From Botryococcus braunii (taxonomy: Eukaryota > Chlorophyta > Trebouxiophyceae), in the NCBI GenBank assembly GCA_002005505.1, contig KV908415.1, positions 151,752-206,751 on the forward strand: a stretch of DNA of 55,000 bases. Reading direction: 5' to 3'. How positions within the stretch are numbered: position 1 is the stretch's first letter; each line of letters begins with the position of its first letter. The translations under genes and the position numbers were made by a program. Under the pieces are notes generated by a model that worked only from the letters and a program-made list of their open reading frames with translations, made no database searches and had not been told where the DNA came from. This document shows, piece by piece, positions 29,890-38,665 of this stretch.

Positions 29890-30644
29890 ATGAATCCCGC
29901 GATGAATCTCGATTCGGAAATGCAACCGGAGCCTCAGGCACCGACTCAGGAACCGAGTTTGAGAATTGTCGCGAATGCGCTTCGAGTAGCGGATGTGTCT
30001 TCTAAATTATTGCCAGTTAAAGAGTTCATTGATAAAGTGCTATCTCAGGACCTAACGGACTCGGAGGTAGTAGACCTATGGTGTGGTGATAAGCAAGAGT
30101 GGGACGCTCGACATGATGCTTTTTGCAATGTCAAGTTAGTACTGGATGACATTCGTTCTAGTGCGGAAGCAAGAACGAGGATGATCCGGTATCCTTTTGG
30201 AGAAACCGCACGGGAATTCGACTATCAGGTATCAGTCATTCCCCTTTGGATCAGGACATATATGTCCTGGTGCTTTTTAGTCTTGTTCTTAGCGAACCTG
30301 GTACGCTAGTGACGTGTCCACTAGCAGTACATCTCCTCACGTGAAAGTACTTCAGACTATCCAAGGTTTCGCCCTTTAAGAGGCGCGGCTGGAAAGTCGC
30401 TCGTCGGGCATTACAGTGGAGTTGTTTATTTGCTCATTTTTCATTTTTGACTTTTCATGAGGAGAAGTTTTAGAACAAGGGGGAATGGTTGAACTCGCAG
30501 AATGGAACTCTTACAAAATTGCAAGGGCTCTCCATCCGCAAAGGCAAGAAGCTTTCTCATAAGGAAAAGAGGCTGCGAAGGAAGGAAATGCAGCAGCTCA
30601 TGCAAGACGTGGACACAGCCGAATGGGATGAGCCCATGCAGTAA
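29890..30644 (+). CDS. Candidate two-exon host gene, product unknown (about 169 residues)
   Basis: Exon 1, 29890-30228, opens with ATG (MNPAMNLDSEMQPEPQ) and ends in phase 0 at CAG|GTATCA. Exon 2, 30474-30644, follows TTTTAG, also phase 0, and runs to TAA. The joined frame has an acidic/Pro N-terminus, a helical middle (LPVKEFIDKVLSQDLTDSEV) and a strongly basic helical C-terminus (RKGKKLSHKEKRLRRKEMQQ) ending DTAEWDEPMQ. Matching phases on both sides of a GT-AG intron, and coding-like composition in a region of decayed transposons, support it. No family is recognised; the basic tail might suit a nucleic-acid-associated protein, which is inference. The 245-bp intron contains the dispersed repeat of 30263. 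Copia A is inserted 240 bases downstream of the stop. Confidence 0.45.
30263..30430 (+). repeat. Dispersed repeat, copy 2, inside the predicted intron
   Basis: Matches 20716-20885: two mismatches over the first 144 bp, then weaker similarity that, allowing gaps, can be followed to about 30480. The preceding bases AGGACATATATGTCCT form a small palindrome over its start. Confidence 0.7.
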
Positions 30645-30879
30645 CTTAAGAAGAAGCTGATTGACATTTTCTGTTTAGCTTTGATTGACATTACTGTTCA
30701 ACTTTGCTGAGATGAGATCACTATGGAGCTGATTGAAGCATTAGAAATGCTTAAGTGCTAGTTGTTTGCTTTCAAAGAGAACACTGGCAGTTCAGAAGTG
30801 TTGATCTTTTGGATTTTAGCACTAGACATTATAAGTGCTGCAGCTTCATATGCTACTTTGGTTTACTATAGCAAGTGGA
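30645..30879. other. Non-coding DNA downstream of the candidate host gene
   Basis: AT-rich, no reading frame supported; may be the 3' UTR. Copia A is inserted at its right end. Confidence 0.5.
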
Positions 30880-30884
30880 CTTAT
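30880..30884. repeat. Target site duplication CTTAT, left, of copia A
   Basis: CTTAT is repeated exactly at 51834-51838, after the far end of copia A's split 3' LTR. Confidence 0.9.
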
Positions 30885-31763
30885 TGTTGAATGAATTGGT
30901 CAATACTGTACTTAGTGACATCCCCTGTCACATGCCATCAACAGCAGTGTAAACTATAGCCTTTATAGCCCTTTATGAACGGTATAGATCATACTCGTAC
31001 CTCAATGACATAACACGTGACTTGTACGATATGCGTTCTCAATAGGCATTACGTATGGTAGTACTTTAGGATCCCTGCAGTCCGAGCCATCCCTGGGCAG
31101 CCCAGGAACGGCTCGGTACTTGTCCGAAGCATGTTGGTATCCTTGACCAACCTCTACTGTTGGAGAGTGCTGCGTGCTGTTCCTGGAAACGTTGTAGCGT
31201 GGACGGTTTTTCCCACAGGCTACGAACTGACGCTGCCGTCGTGCCATCACTGCAGGTGTGTTTAGGATTCTCAAAGTCGTTCCAGATATGATTGTGATCA
31301 AACATTCAGACCAGTTAGATATTACTGCTGTGTGCATTGATGAGAGTGCATGACGAGAGCGCACTGAATGTTTGACCTCATTGAGACTTATGTTGAAGTC
31401 CACCGTTGTGGCGGTAAGATAGTTTCACTGTACAAACATCACAAAGAGACCTTGCTGACTTACTGATGAACTATTATTGTATTCTAGTGACGTAAAGTAG
31501 ACATCGCAAGGCCTCTTTGGTGCTGAACTCTGCTATCAGGCAAGGCGTAGTGTTACGTGGTCTTTAGCAAGAGTGAGAGCAGTTAACATCATTTGCAAGA
31601 CTTGTCCGAAGCATGTTGGTATCCTTGACCAACCTCTACTGTTGGAGAGTGCTGTGTGCTGTTCCTGGAAACGTTGTAGCGTGGACGGTTTTTCCCACAG
31701 GCTACGAACTGAAGCTGCCGTGGTGCCATCACTGCAGGTGACGCCGCAAGCAGAAATGCTTGA
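30885..31763 (+). repeat. 5' LTR of copia A
   Basis: 879 bp, starting TGTTGAATG and ending ATGCTTGA directly before the primer site. It contains an internal direct repeat of 141 bp (31118-31258 and 31600-31740, period 482). Each copy ends in CACTGCAGGTG. Confidence 0.93.
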
Positions 31764-31777
31764 GGTTATGGGCCCAC
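31764..31777 (+). promoter_or_regulatory. Primer-binding site of copia A (initiator tRNA-Met anticodon arm)
   Basis: GGTTATGGGCCCAC begins at the LTR edge. It is complementary to GTGGGCCCATAACC of plant-type initiator tRNA-Met, that is the anticodon arm rather than the 3' CCA end. Priming by a half-tRNA-iMet is known for Drosophila copia and relatives. Confidence 0.85.
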
Positions 31778-32071
31778 GCTTTCCAAGCTGAGCTTGCAGT
31801 GGCGCACGACAGATTTCCAGGGAGAAAAGGGGTTTCGGACCCTGCTTCGAGACTGCGAGCTTCACTGACGAGTGAGGTCTGGCCGTTCAAACATATCGAG
31901 CTAGTCACGTAGAATTTTTCCTTCTGTAGTGCTAGAAGGAATTGTTGTACAGTAGCAACTGGGCTGGGAAAGCAGAAGTACTTCTGGGACTGATCAACTC
32001 AGTGTCAGAGCTAGGAAGAAGTGCTTCCAGGGGAAGTCATTTAAGGCTTGGAGTGAAGAACTGGCTTGATC
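31778..32071 (+). other. Leader of copia A
   Basis: About 295 bp between primer site and gag ATG; no upstream reading frame comparable to the one in copia B/C was found. Confidence 0.6.
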
Positions 32072-35000
32072 ATGAAAACTAGAAGCAGACAAGTGATCAT
32101 GAAAACGAGAAGTAAGCGCACTGCAACGGAGTCTGGATCAGCTGGGTCTGGCTCCTCCATTAGTGCATCACCCAGCCAGCCAGCAAACTCCACTGCGCAG
32201 AGTGGAGAGATGTGCATCGCAATGACGAAAACCGGTGGCGTCGTCACCACGAATGTCAAATGTCCAGTGACTCTAGACAGAGAGGGAGTGGAATTTCCAC
32301 TCTGGGATCTGGCATTTGTGGTAGCCTGTGGCCTCAAAAGGTGCAAGGCAGCCATTGAAGCTCCAATGCCAGACACAGAGGAGAATGCAGCAGCGCTCCT
32401 AATGCTGATTGAGAGCGTCCCCAAGGCGTGGGGTGCCAAGCTGGCTGCAATGCAAGTGGCAGCCAATGCCTACCAGTGGGTTCGAGAGCGTTTTACTGGA
32501 GGGGCAGACCATGAGGTAACAGCACGCTGGCTGGAGCTCCTACACACCAGTTTGGGAGAGACAGAAACGTTGGAGGACTACTTCAAAAGGAAGGTGGCAC
32601 TCTTCCATGCACTCAAGCGAAATGGGCCCTCCATCATGGAGAGAGAAGCCAAGCTGGCAATCATCAAGGGCATGCCAGAGGAAGCGAAGGAGACTGGGAT
32701 GTTCTCCTCATCTGCTGGGAAGGATCTGGAGGGACTGTGGGAGATCATCTCCACCACAGCCAAGGGACTGGGCTTCAACGACCAGGTCCCCAGAGTCACC
32801 CCTGTGGCCAGGGCAGCCATCACACCAGCCTACTCCACCACACCAGGGACTGCAAGCCCACAGGAGACCCAAGCTGGAGGCCAGGGGGGCCAAGCTTCAT
32901 CGACCAAGGTGGAGGGACGGGACCGGCGTGACAACAGGCGCTGCCACTACTGCAACAAGCTAGGCCATTTTGAGAGGAACTGCCTCAAGAAGGAGGCGGA
33001 CGAGAAGATGCAACAGAACCTGCAGCAAGTCATGGCTGCAATGGCCAATCTGCTTCCGCAATTCCAAAATCAAGCGTCGGCTGCAGTGGCTCGACCTCCG
33101 GAGGGCAGCGGGAACGGCAACAACTTTTTCCCCGGGGGATATCCACCACCCTCTGGTATGTCTACCATGATTTCTCTGAATGTCTTAACACCAACACGCG
33201 TCGTGCCAGAAGCGAGAAGTTTTCTGGTGGACAGTGGAGCCACCATCCACCTAGTCAATTATCTGTCCCTGCTACATTCCCCCACCCTGCACAGAAATCC
33301 CATTCTTTTGCATATGGCTACATCAGATGCCACGGGACAGATAGTTGCAACTGGTTCCCTGTGCTTGAGCAGTGCAGAACAGCAACCCCTGTGGCTTCAC
33401 AATGTGCATTGTGTTCCTTCAGCCACAGCTAATCTGATTTCAGTGACAGCTGCTATACGTGATGGGGCTAGTTTTGTGACAGACAGTGTGGGAAGTTACA
33501 CTGGGATGCGTGGCGCTCAAAACTGGTCTTGTTCAGTTGCACAGAGAAATGGCCTGTATTTATTGCAGAAGGTCAGTCCAGTCAGAAACCCTGTCTCTGT
33601 GTTTGTTAACACAGCCAGAGCACCAGTCGCTCATGATTGCAGATTGAGAGCACTGTGGCACAGTAGACTGGGGCACCCAAGGGAGGTTACTATGAGGCGA
33701 CTGCAGTCTGAAGATTTGGTCTTGGGCATCCCTGTATCTCTCTCCCCTTGCGCAAACTGTCACTCTTCATGTGAAGCGTGCATTCAAGGAAAGCACAGTC
33801 GTCCCCCTTTTGGAACCAGTTCCAGAGCAGCCACTGAGCCCCTTGAGAGAATTCATTTGCACATAGTTGGCCCCATCTCCCCTACAGCTATTACTGGGGA
33901 GCGCTTCTTTGTCACGATTGTGCATGAGGCTACGCACTATGTCATAGCCCTGGCAGTAAAAACCAAGGATGCAATCAGCAATGCAGTCAGAGACCTCCTG
34001 ATTTTTTGGCAGAGGCAGTTGAACCGCTCTGTTAAGTGCATTCGTACTGACAGGGGGACAGAATTCCTCAACAGTACATTGAAGGGTTTCTGTACGCAGG
34101 AGGGAATTAAATTTGAGACCTCTGCAGCATACACGTCTCAGCAAAATGGCGTTGCTGAACGGATGAACCGAACAATCAAGGAGAAGGCCAGAACACTCAT
34201 GTTGCATGCAGCTGCCAAACAGTCACTCTGGAAGGAAGCAGTGGAGACAGCCTGCATCCTGTACAACATGGGACCTGTGACTGGACGTGACAAGACGCCT
34301 TATGAAGCCTTCCATGGGGTAAAGCCCGATGTATCCATGCTCAGGACTTTTGGCTGTCTAGCACATGTGCACATACCTGATCACCAAAGGGGAGTGTTTG
34401 AGTCTAAGACCTCCCCTGGTCTCTTCACAGGGTATTCCAGTGTGTCAAAGGCATATAGAATTTATATGGGAAACGGGATTTGGAAAGAAAGCAGAGACGT
34501 TACCTTTCTGGAGCACTTAAGGGGCGCAGACAGAGTGGGGCTTAGCACCATGTCTCCTGTGAGTCCAAATGCAGTCTAGCAGCCCTTTGCCTTGCCTTTT
34601 GTACAACAGGAGGGCCAGCAGTCCTGGGGTCAGTTGTCTTTTTGGGATTCAGATGATCCTGAGCCTCTCTGCAACCGAGAGGTCAACGTGCAGCAGTCCG
34701 CACCTGACTCCCCTTGTGCAACCACCCCCTGTGCAACTACCCCATGTGCAATCAACCCCTGTGAGAATTCTGAGACTACAAGTGTCAACGTGGACGGGGA
34801 GCCCACTTCCTCGGAGCTGAGCCATACGCAGTCCGGCCACAGCTGGTCCGTACTCGGACACATGGAGAACCTGGCGCGAGGAGGCCAGGAGACCAAGTCA
34901 CACCTGCAACGTTTGGATAATGTGCAAGAATGTGTTCGAATGGAAGTTGGGGCCATGGGTGTCCGAGGGCAAGACGGGCTGACCCGGCAGCAATGGTATG

Positions 35001-37231
35001 ATCAGAGAGTAGCAGCACGTGAGACTGCAGCTGAGGTCACTGTGGAACATGATGGAGATGTGAGTGATGGAGAGAATAAGAGAATGTCAGAGGCCATTTG
35101 CCCAGGGGAAGCAACGGAAGCTCAGCCTAATGGAGAGGACTTGGCCAGGCTGGAGGGCATGTCTGATCATGTAAGCGCTGAGAGTGAGGCAAGAGAGGTC
35201 AGTTTGGAGATTTCCAATCAGACACTTGATGGACAAAGGGAGTCTTCAGATGGCCAGGCTCTGCAGGCTTGTGAGGGACACATTGGGGGGTCACATGTGT
35301 GTTGTGAGAGTACAAGCGTGGATGAGAGAGACACCACTGCAAGGTGTCGCACAGTGCCAGATTATGCTGCGCCTTTGAGTGATGAGTGCGTTTGGGACAT
35401 GATGAGTGATGTAAGACCCAGATTGAGTGGAGCAGCATGTGAATCCTCCAAGGAGAGAAAGCTGCAGACACCTGCAGAGTGGGAGAGAGTCAGAGAGGTG
35501 TGTAACGCAGTAACCTCGAGCGAAAGAGTAGTGGAAGCGCGTGCGTGTGAGCCTAGAGAGGACAGCCATGTTGTGCATGATCACAATCTGAATCCTATAA
35601 AGGGTCAGATACCTGGGGTGAGGTGGTCCAAGGTGCCAATCCCTGGAAACCTCAGGGAGGCGCAAAGATCCCCTCAGTGGGAATTCTGGCGCCAGGCAAT
35701 GCAAGAGGAGCAAGATTCTTTTGATGCGCACGAGGGGATGGAGTACGTTGAGAGACCCAGGGGACACAAGGTGATCCCTGTGCATTGGATCTTCTCTGTG
35801 AAGACTGATGCACATGGGAACGTGTTGAGATTTAAGGCTCGGCTTGTAGCCCAGGGCTGTAGACAGATTCCTGGAGTTGATGTAGATGAGGTCTTTGCAC
35901 CTACCAGTAGCTATGGGTCCAGGAGGACTTTGCTAGCAACTTCTGCAGCAAAGAACATGGAAATTCACCGGGTGGATATAAAGACCGCTTTTCTGAATGG
36001 TGAATTAGGGGAGGAGGTGTATGTGACACAGCCTCCTGGGTTTGATAATGGCAACCCCAACATTGTGTGCAGACTGCGTAAGGCCCTTCATGGCCTGAAG
36101 CAGGCTCCCAGGGCTTGGCACAAGACCCTAAATGAGAAGCTGCTGAGTATGGGATATGAAGTGTGTAAGAGCGATGCGGGAGTTTACATAAAGAGACACG
36201 AGGATGGGGAGCTGTCATACATGCTTGTGTATGTTGATGATCTTTTGATTGTGGCAATGGGTGCGGAAGAGATAGAATGGGTGAAAAAGGAGCTGTTGGC
36301 AAGCTTCAAGATTCATGACCTTGGTGAAGTCAAGGATTTCTTGGGCTGCCAGATCCTGAGAGATAGAGAGAATCGGTGCCTATCACTGAGCTGCGTGCCT
36401 AAGATTGATGCACTGTGTGAGAAGTTTGGGGTGAGTGCTGAGTCACGTACAGTCGATACTCCCATGAGTAAAGACTTTGTGATGTCTGGGATGCCGCAGG
36501 TTACAGTGGGTGAGACCAGCTTTGGGTCTGGGACTCCACTGCCTCCCGGGCTCACAATATCTATGCATAGATATTGTGAGCTTGTTGGGTCTCTGTTGTA
36601 TATTGCTAATACAACTCGACCTGATATAGCTGAGGCTGTGGGTGTTCTGTCCCGTTACCGGAACGCTCCCACCACTGCCCACATGAATGAGGGCTTGAGG
36701 GTATTGAGGTATCTTCAGTCTACTCGAGAGTGTGTCTTAGTGCTGGGAGGGAAAGGGCCTGTGTTAGAAGGTCATGTTGATGCAGATTATGCTGGCGATA
36801 TTGATAGCAGGCATTCTACCTCGGGGGATGTGCTATCAGTGTTTGGCAGTGCTGTGGTCTGGGGTAGTAAGAAGCAACACTCAGTTGCTACCTCCACTGT
36901 GGAGGCAGAATTCATGGCAACCAGTCTGGCTATTAAGGAGCTTAACTGGCTGCGTGGGTTCATGGAGGAAATCGGAACTCCTCCTTGGTCAGTGAAGCTA
37001 TACTGTGACAATCAGGGGTGCATTGCTAACCTGAAAAACCCACTGTATAGCAAGTATACTAAGCACATTGCAGTGTGCTTCCACTTTGCACGTGAAGCTA
37101 TTGCAAAGGGGCAGGTTATACTCTGCTATGTGGAGTCTGCAAGGAAGAAGGCAGACATGCTGACAAAGCCTCTCGCTCGCCCTGTCTTCCAGGTGCACAT
37201 GCGAGGGTTTGGACTTGTGAAGATGACATAG
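32072..37231 (+). pseudogene. gag-pol polyprotein of copia A, one in-frame TAG
   Basis: One frame from ATG 32072 (an upstream TTG at 32066 is less likely) to TAG 37229, interrupted only by TAG at 34577. There the copia B protein has Gln, so CAG became TAG. Domains by residue from 32072: Gag core near 45-230; CCHC knuckle near 290-303 (CHYCNKLGHFERNC); protease near 385 (LVDSGATIHLVN); GAG-pre-integrase near 529-580 (HSRLGH, CANC, CEAC); integrase core near 595-720 with TDRGTEF and NGVAERM. The first catalytic Asp is His (HLHIVGP, versus HIDTVGP in copia B). After the stop: a variable Glu/Ser-rich linker, RT (VDIKTAFLNGELGEEVYV; catalytic YVDDLLIV near 36235) and RNase H (VDADYAG, STVEAEFMA, CDNQG). 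A 7-codon insertion at the 36550 palindrome sits between RT and RNase H. Confidence 0.93.
36550..36581. repeat. Perfect 32-bp palindrome inside copia A pol
   Basis: 16-bp arms, no spacer (ATCTATG|CATAGAT centre). Relative to copia B it adds seven codons (LTISMHR) before RYCELVGSLLYIANTT. The right arm is the native sequence and the left arm its inverted copy, the signature of a template-switch event. The reading frame is kept. Confidence 0.9.
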
Positions 37232-37247
37232 GTGACAGGGTGCTGTC

Positions 37248-37256
37248 AAGGGGAAG
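37248..37256 (+). promoter_or_regulatory. Polypurine tract of copia A
   Basis: AAGGGGAAG lies immediately before the 3' LTR start TGTTGAATG at 37257. The same motif precedes LTR2 and LTR3 of copia B/C. Confidence 0.85.
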
Positions 37257-37325
37257 TGTTGAATGAATTGGTCAATACTGTACTTAGTGACATCCCCTGT
37301 CACATGCCATCAACAGCAGTGTAAA
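37257..37325 (+). repeat. 3' LTR of copia A, left piece
   Basis: 69 bp matching 30885-30953 up to GTAAA, where copia B/C is inserted. The right piece resumes at 51019. Confidence 0.95.
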
Positions 37326-38060
37326 TGTTATAATAGTGAAAGAACATTTTGGTGCCTTTCCCTCAGAAAAGTAATAGTGGCCAGATCAGCTCGGATTAAC
37401 CAGCGGGAACACTCATTAGAATGAGTAATCGGTGGTAGAACCTAGGAGTTCTGCCAGAATCAATCTAGACCAATTTCGCATAGATTAGGGAGAATGAGGT
37501 AATTGGACACGGTTTGCTAGAAAGGAGTTATGACGCCGGCGTGCAAGGACGAGGCACTTGATTGGGACATTAAAGGCACTTCGGGTGCTTATCTCTTGAC
37601 TGTTGCCTATCAAGTCCTCATTCATATTCGGTCACTGCTTGTTTCTCCTACACACAACAAGAGTGCCGACGAGCTAATCACCCTTCGTGCCCGGGTCATA
37701 CAGGTAACCTGACGTTGAGTGACGGAAGCCTCATTGACAATTGGTTAGGAAGAGGTCTAGGTAATGCTATTAAGTTGGTGCTAATGCTTTTGCTCATTGA
37801 ACACTAGTAATGCAGACTATCGGTAGTTGCATAGATTACGTAGTTTGAATTACAGAGTGATGAGAGAAAGCAAGTAGCATTGTAATGACTTGATTGGGAC
37901 ATTAAAGGCACTTCGGGTGCTTATCTCTTGACTGTTGCCTATCAAGTCCTCATTCATATTCGGTCACTGCTTGTTTCTCCTACACACAACAAGAGTGCCG
38001 ACGAGCTAATCACCCTTCGTGCCCGGGTCATACAGGAAACGCCCAGCTCAGAAGTTTTCA
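37326..38060 (+). repeat. LTR1 of copia B/C
   Basis: 735 bp, TGTTATAATAGTG to GAAGTTTTCA. It contains a 148-bp direct repeat (37556-37703 and 37888-38035) with a 184-bp spacer. The first copy is followed by GTAACC, the second ends in ATACAG before GAAACG. Confidence 0.95.
37530..37712 (+). CDS. Small reading frame inside LTR1 of copia B/C
   Basis: ATG 37530 (MTPACKDEALDWDIKGTSGA) runs 60 codons, ending nine bases past the first direct-repeat copy. If the 332 bases 37704-38035 are skipped, the frame instead continues phase-correct through the LTR end and primer site to a TAA at 38117 (ending GKCMTRAK), two codons before the upstream ORF. In LTR3 the skipped segment is absent and the frame does read on past the repeat (50820-51029). 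The same frame recurs at 44175-44357 in LTR2. Function unknown; a coding role is not shown. Confidence 0.3.
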   Translation: MTPACKDEALDWDIKGTSGAYLLTVAYQVLIHIRSLLVSPTHNKSADELITLRARVIQVT

Positions 38061-38077
38061 GGTTATGGGCCCACCAC
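38061..38077 (+). promoter_or_regulatory. Primer-binding site of copia B
   Basis: GGTTATGGGCCCACCAC is a 17-base complement to the initiator tRNA-Met anticodon arm, with no spacer from LTR1. It is three bases longer than the match in copia A. Confidence 0.88.
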
Positions 38078-38125
38078 TCTTATGTGGGGCATGGAAAATG
38101 TATGACTCGAGCAAAGTAATCTGCA

Positions 38126-38650
38126 ATGGCGCGAAAGAGGCAAAGCGGACGCATAAGCACGGGCGGAGATAGACCTCCTCCTCCTCCACCTCCTCCTCCA
38201 ACATATAACGAGCGAAGAAAGGCAGGAGGAGAGAAAGGACCACGAACGATTGAAGAACGAGCATTTCTGGTAAAGGACTTCGTCAACGAAGCTCACGGAC
38301 GGGGAGCACTCACGCCTCCTCAGTGGTTCCAAGATCGCTTTCCAATATATCCAGCCTATAAATTTACACTGTAGGAAGTTTCGTTCATCAACGGAGAGCC
38401 TGGATATCTGACACGCGCAATCTTTGAGAGGTGCCTACAGCAAACGGGAGGACCATCACACGAAGCATATTGGACAGAGAAGGCGGCCTACGCAGCCATT
38501 GAGTTAGCCTTGAGCAGCCTGGGAGACGACTTCATTGACAGACTAATTCTCTACGGCGAGGGCGAGTTCCACGTGGACGAGTGGGTCACAGAGGACGACA
38601 GTGAGGACGAGGACGGAGACTCCAGACTGTCAGAGAGGAGCGACGACTGA
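38126..38650 (+). CDS. Extra reading frame upstream of gag in copia B, in-frame TAG, function unknown
   Basis: ATG 38126 opens 82 codons to TAG 38372-38374; the same frame then stays open for 91 more codons to TGA 38648, about 174 residues in all. The N-terminus is basic (MARKRQSGRISTGG), followed by a run of nine prolines near residues 18-26. Then come a KGPRTIEERAFLVKDFVNEA helix, a Trp/Tyr-containing middle, and a very acidic C-terminus (TEDDSEDEDGDSRLSERSDD). Gag starts 15 bases after the TGA in the same frame. No known domain recognised and nothing like it in copia A. It could be an accessory protein, or a decayed N-terminal extension of Gag. Identical stops in copy C mean the two are not independent evidence. 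Confidence 0.5.
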
Positions 38651-38665
38651 CCAGCACCAAACAGC

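Noticed and set aside
22115..30430. Full LTR-bounded gypsy-2 with LTRs at 20716 and 30263
   Set aside because: No primer site, polypurine tract or target duplication fits these limits, and the right copy lies within a predicted intron; kept only as a possibility.
37556..38035. CRISPR-like array from the repeated LTR segments
   Set aside because: Only two 148-bp copies within an LTR; spacing and length do not fit CRISPR, and the context is eukaryotic.
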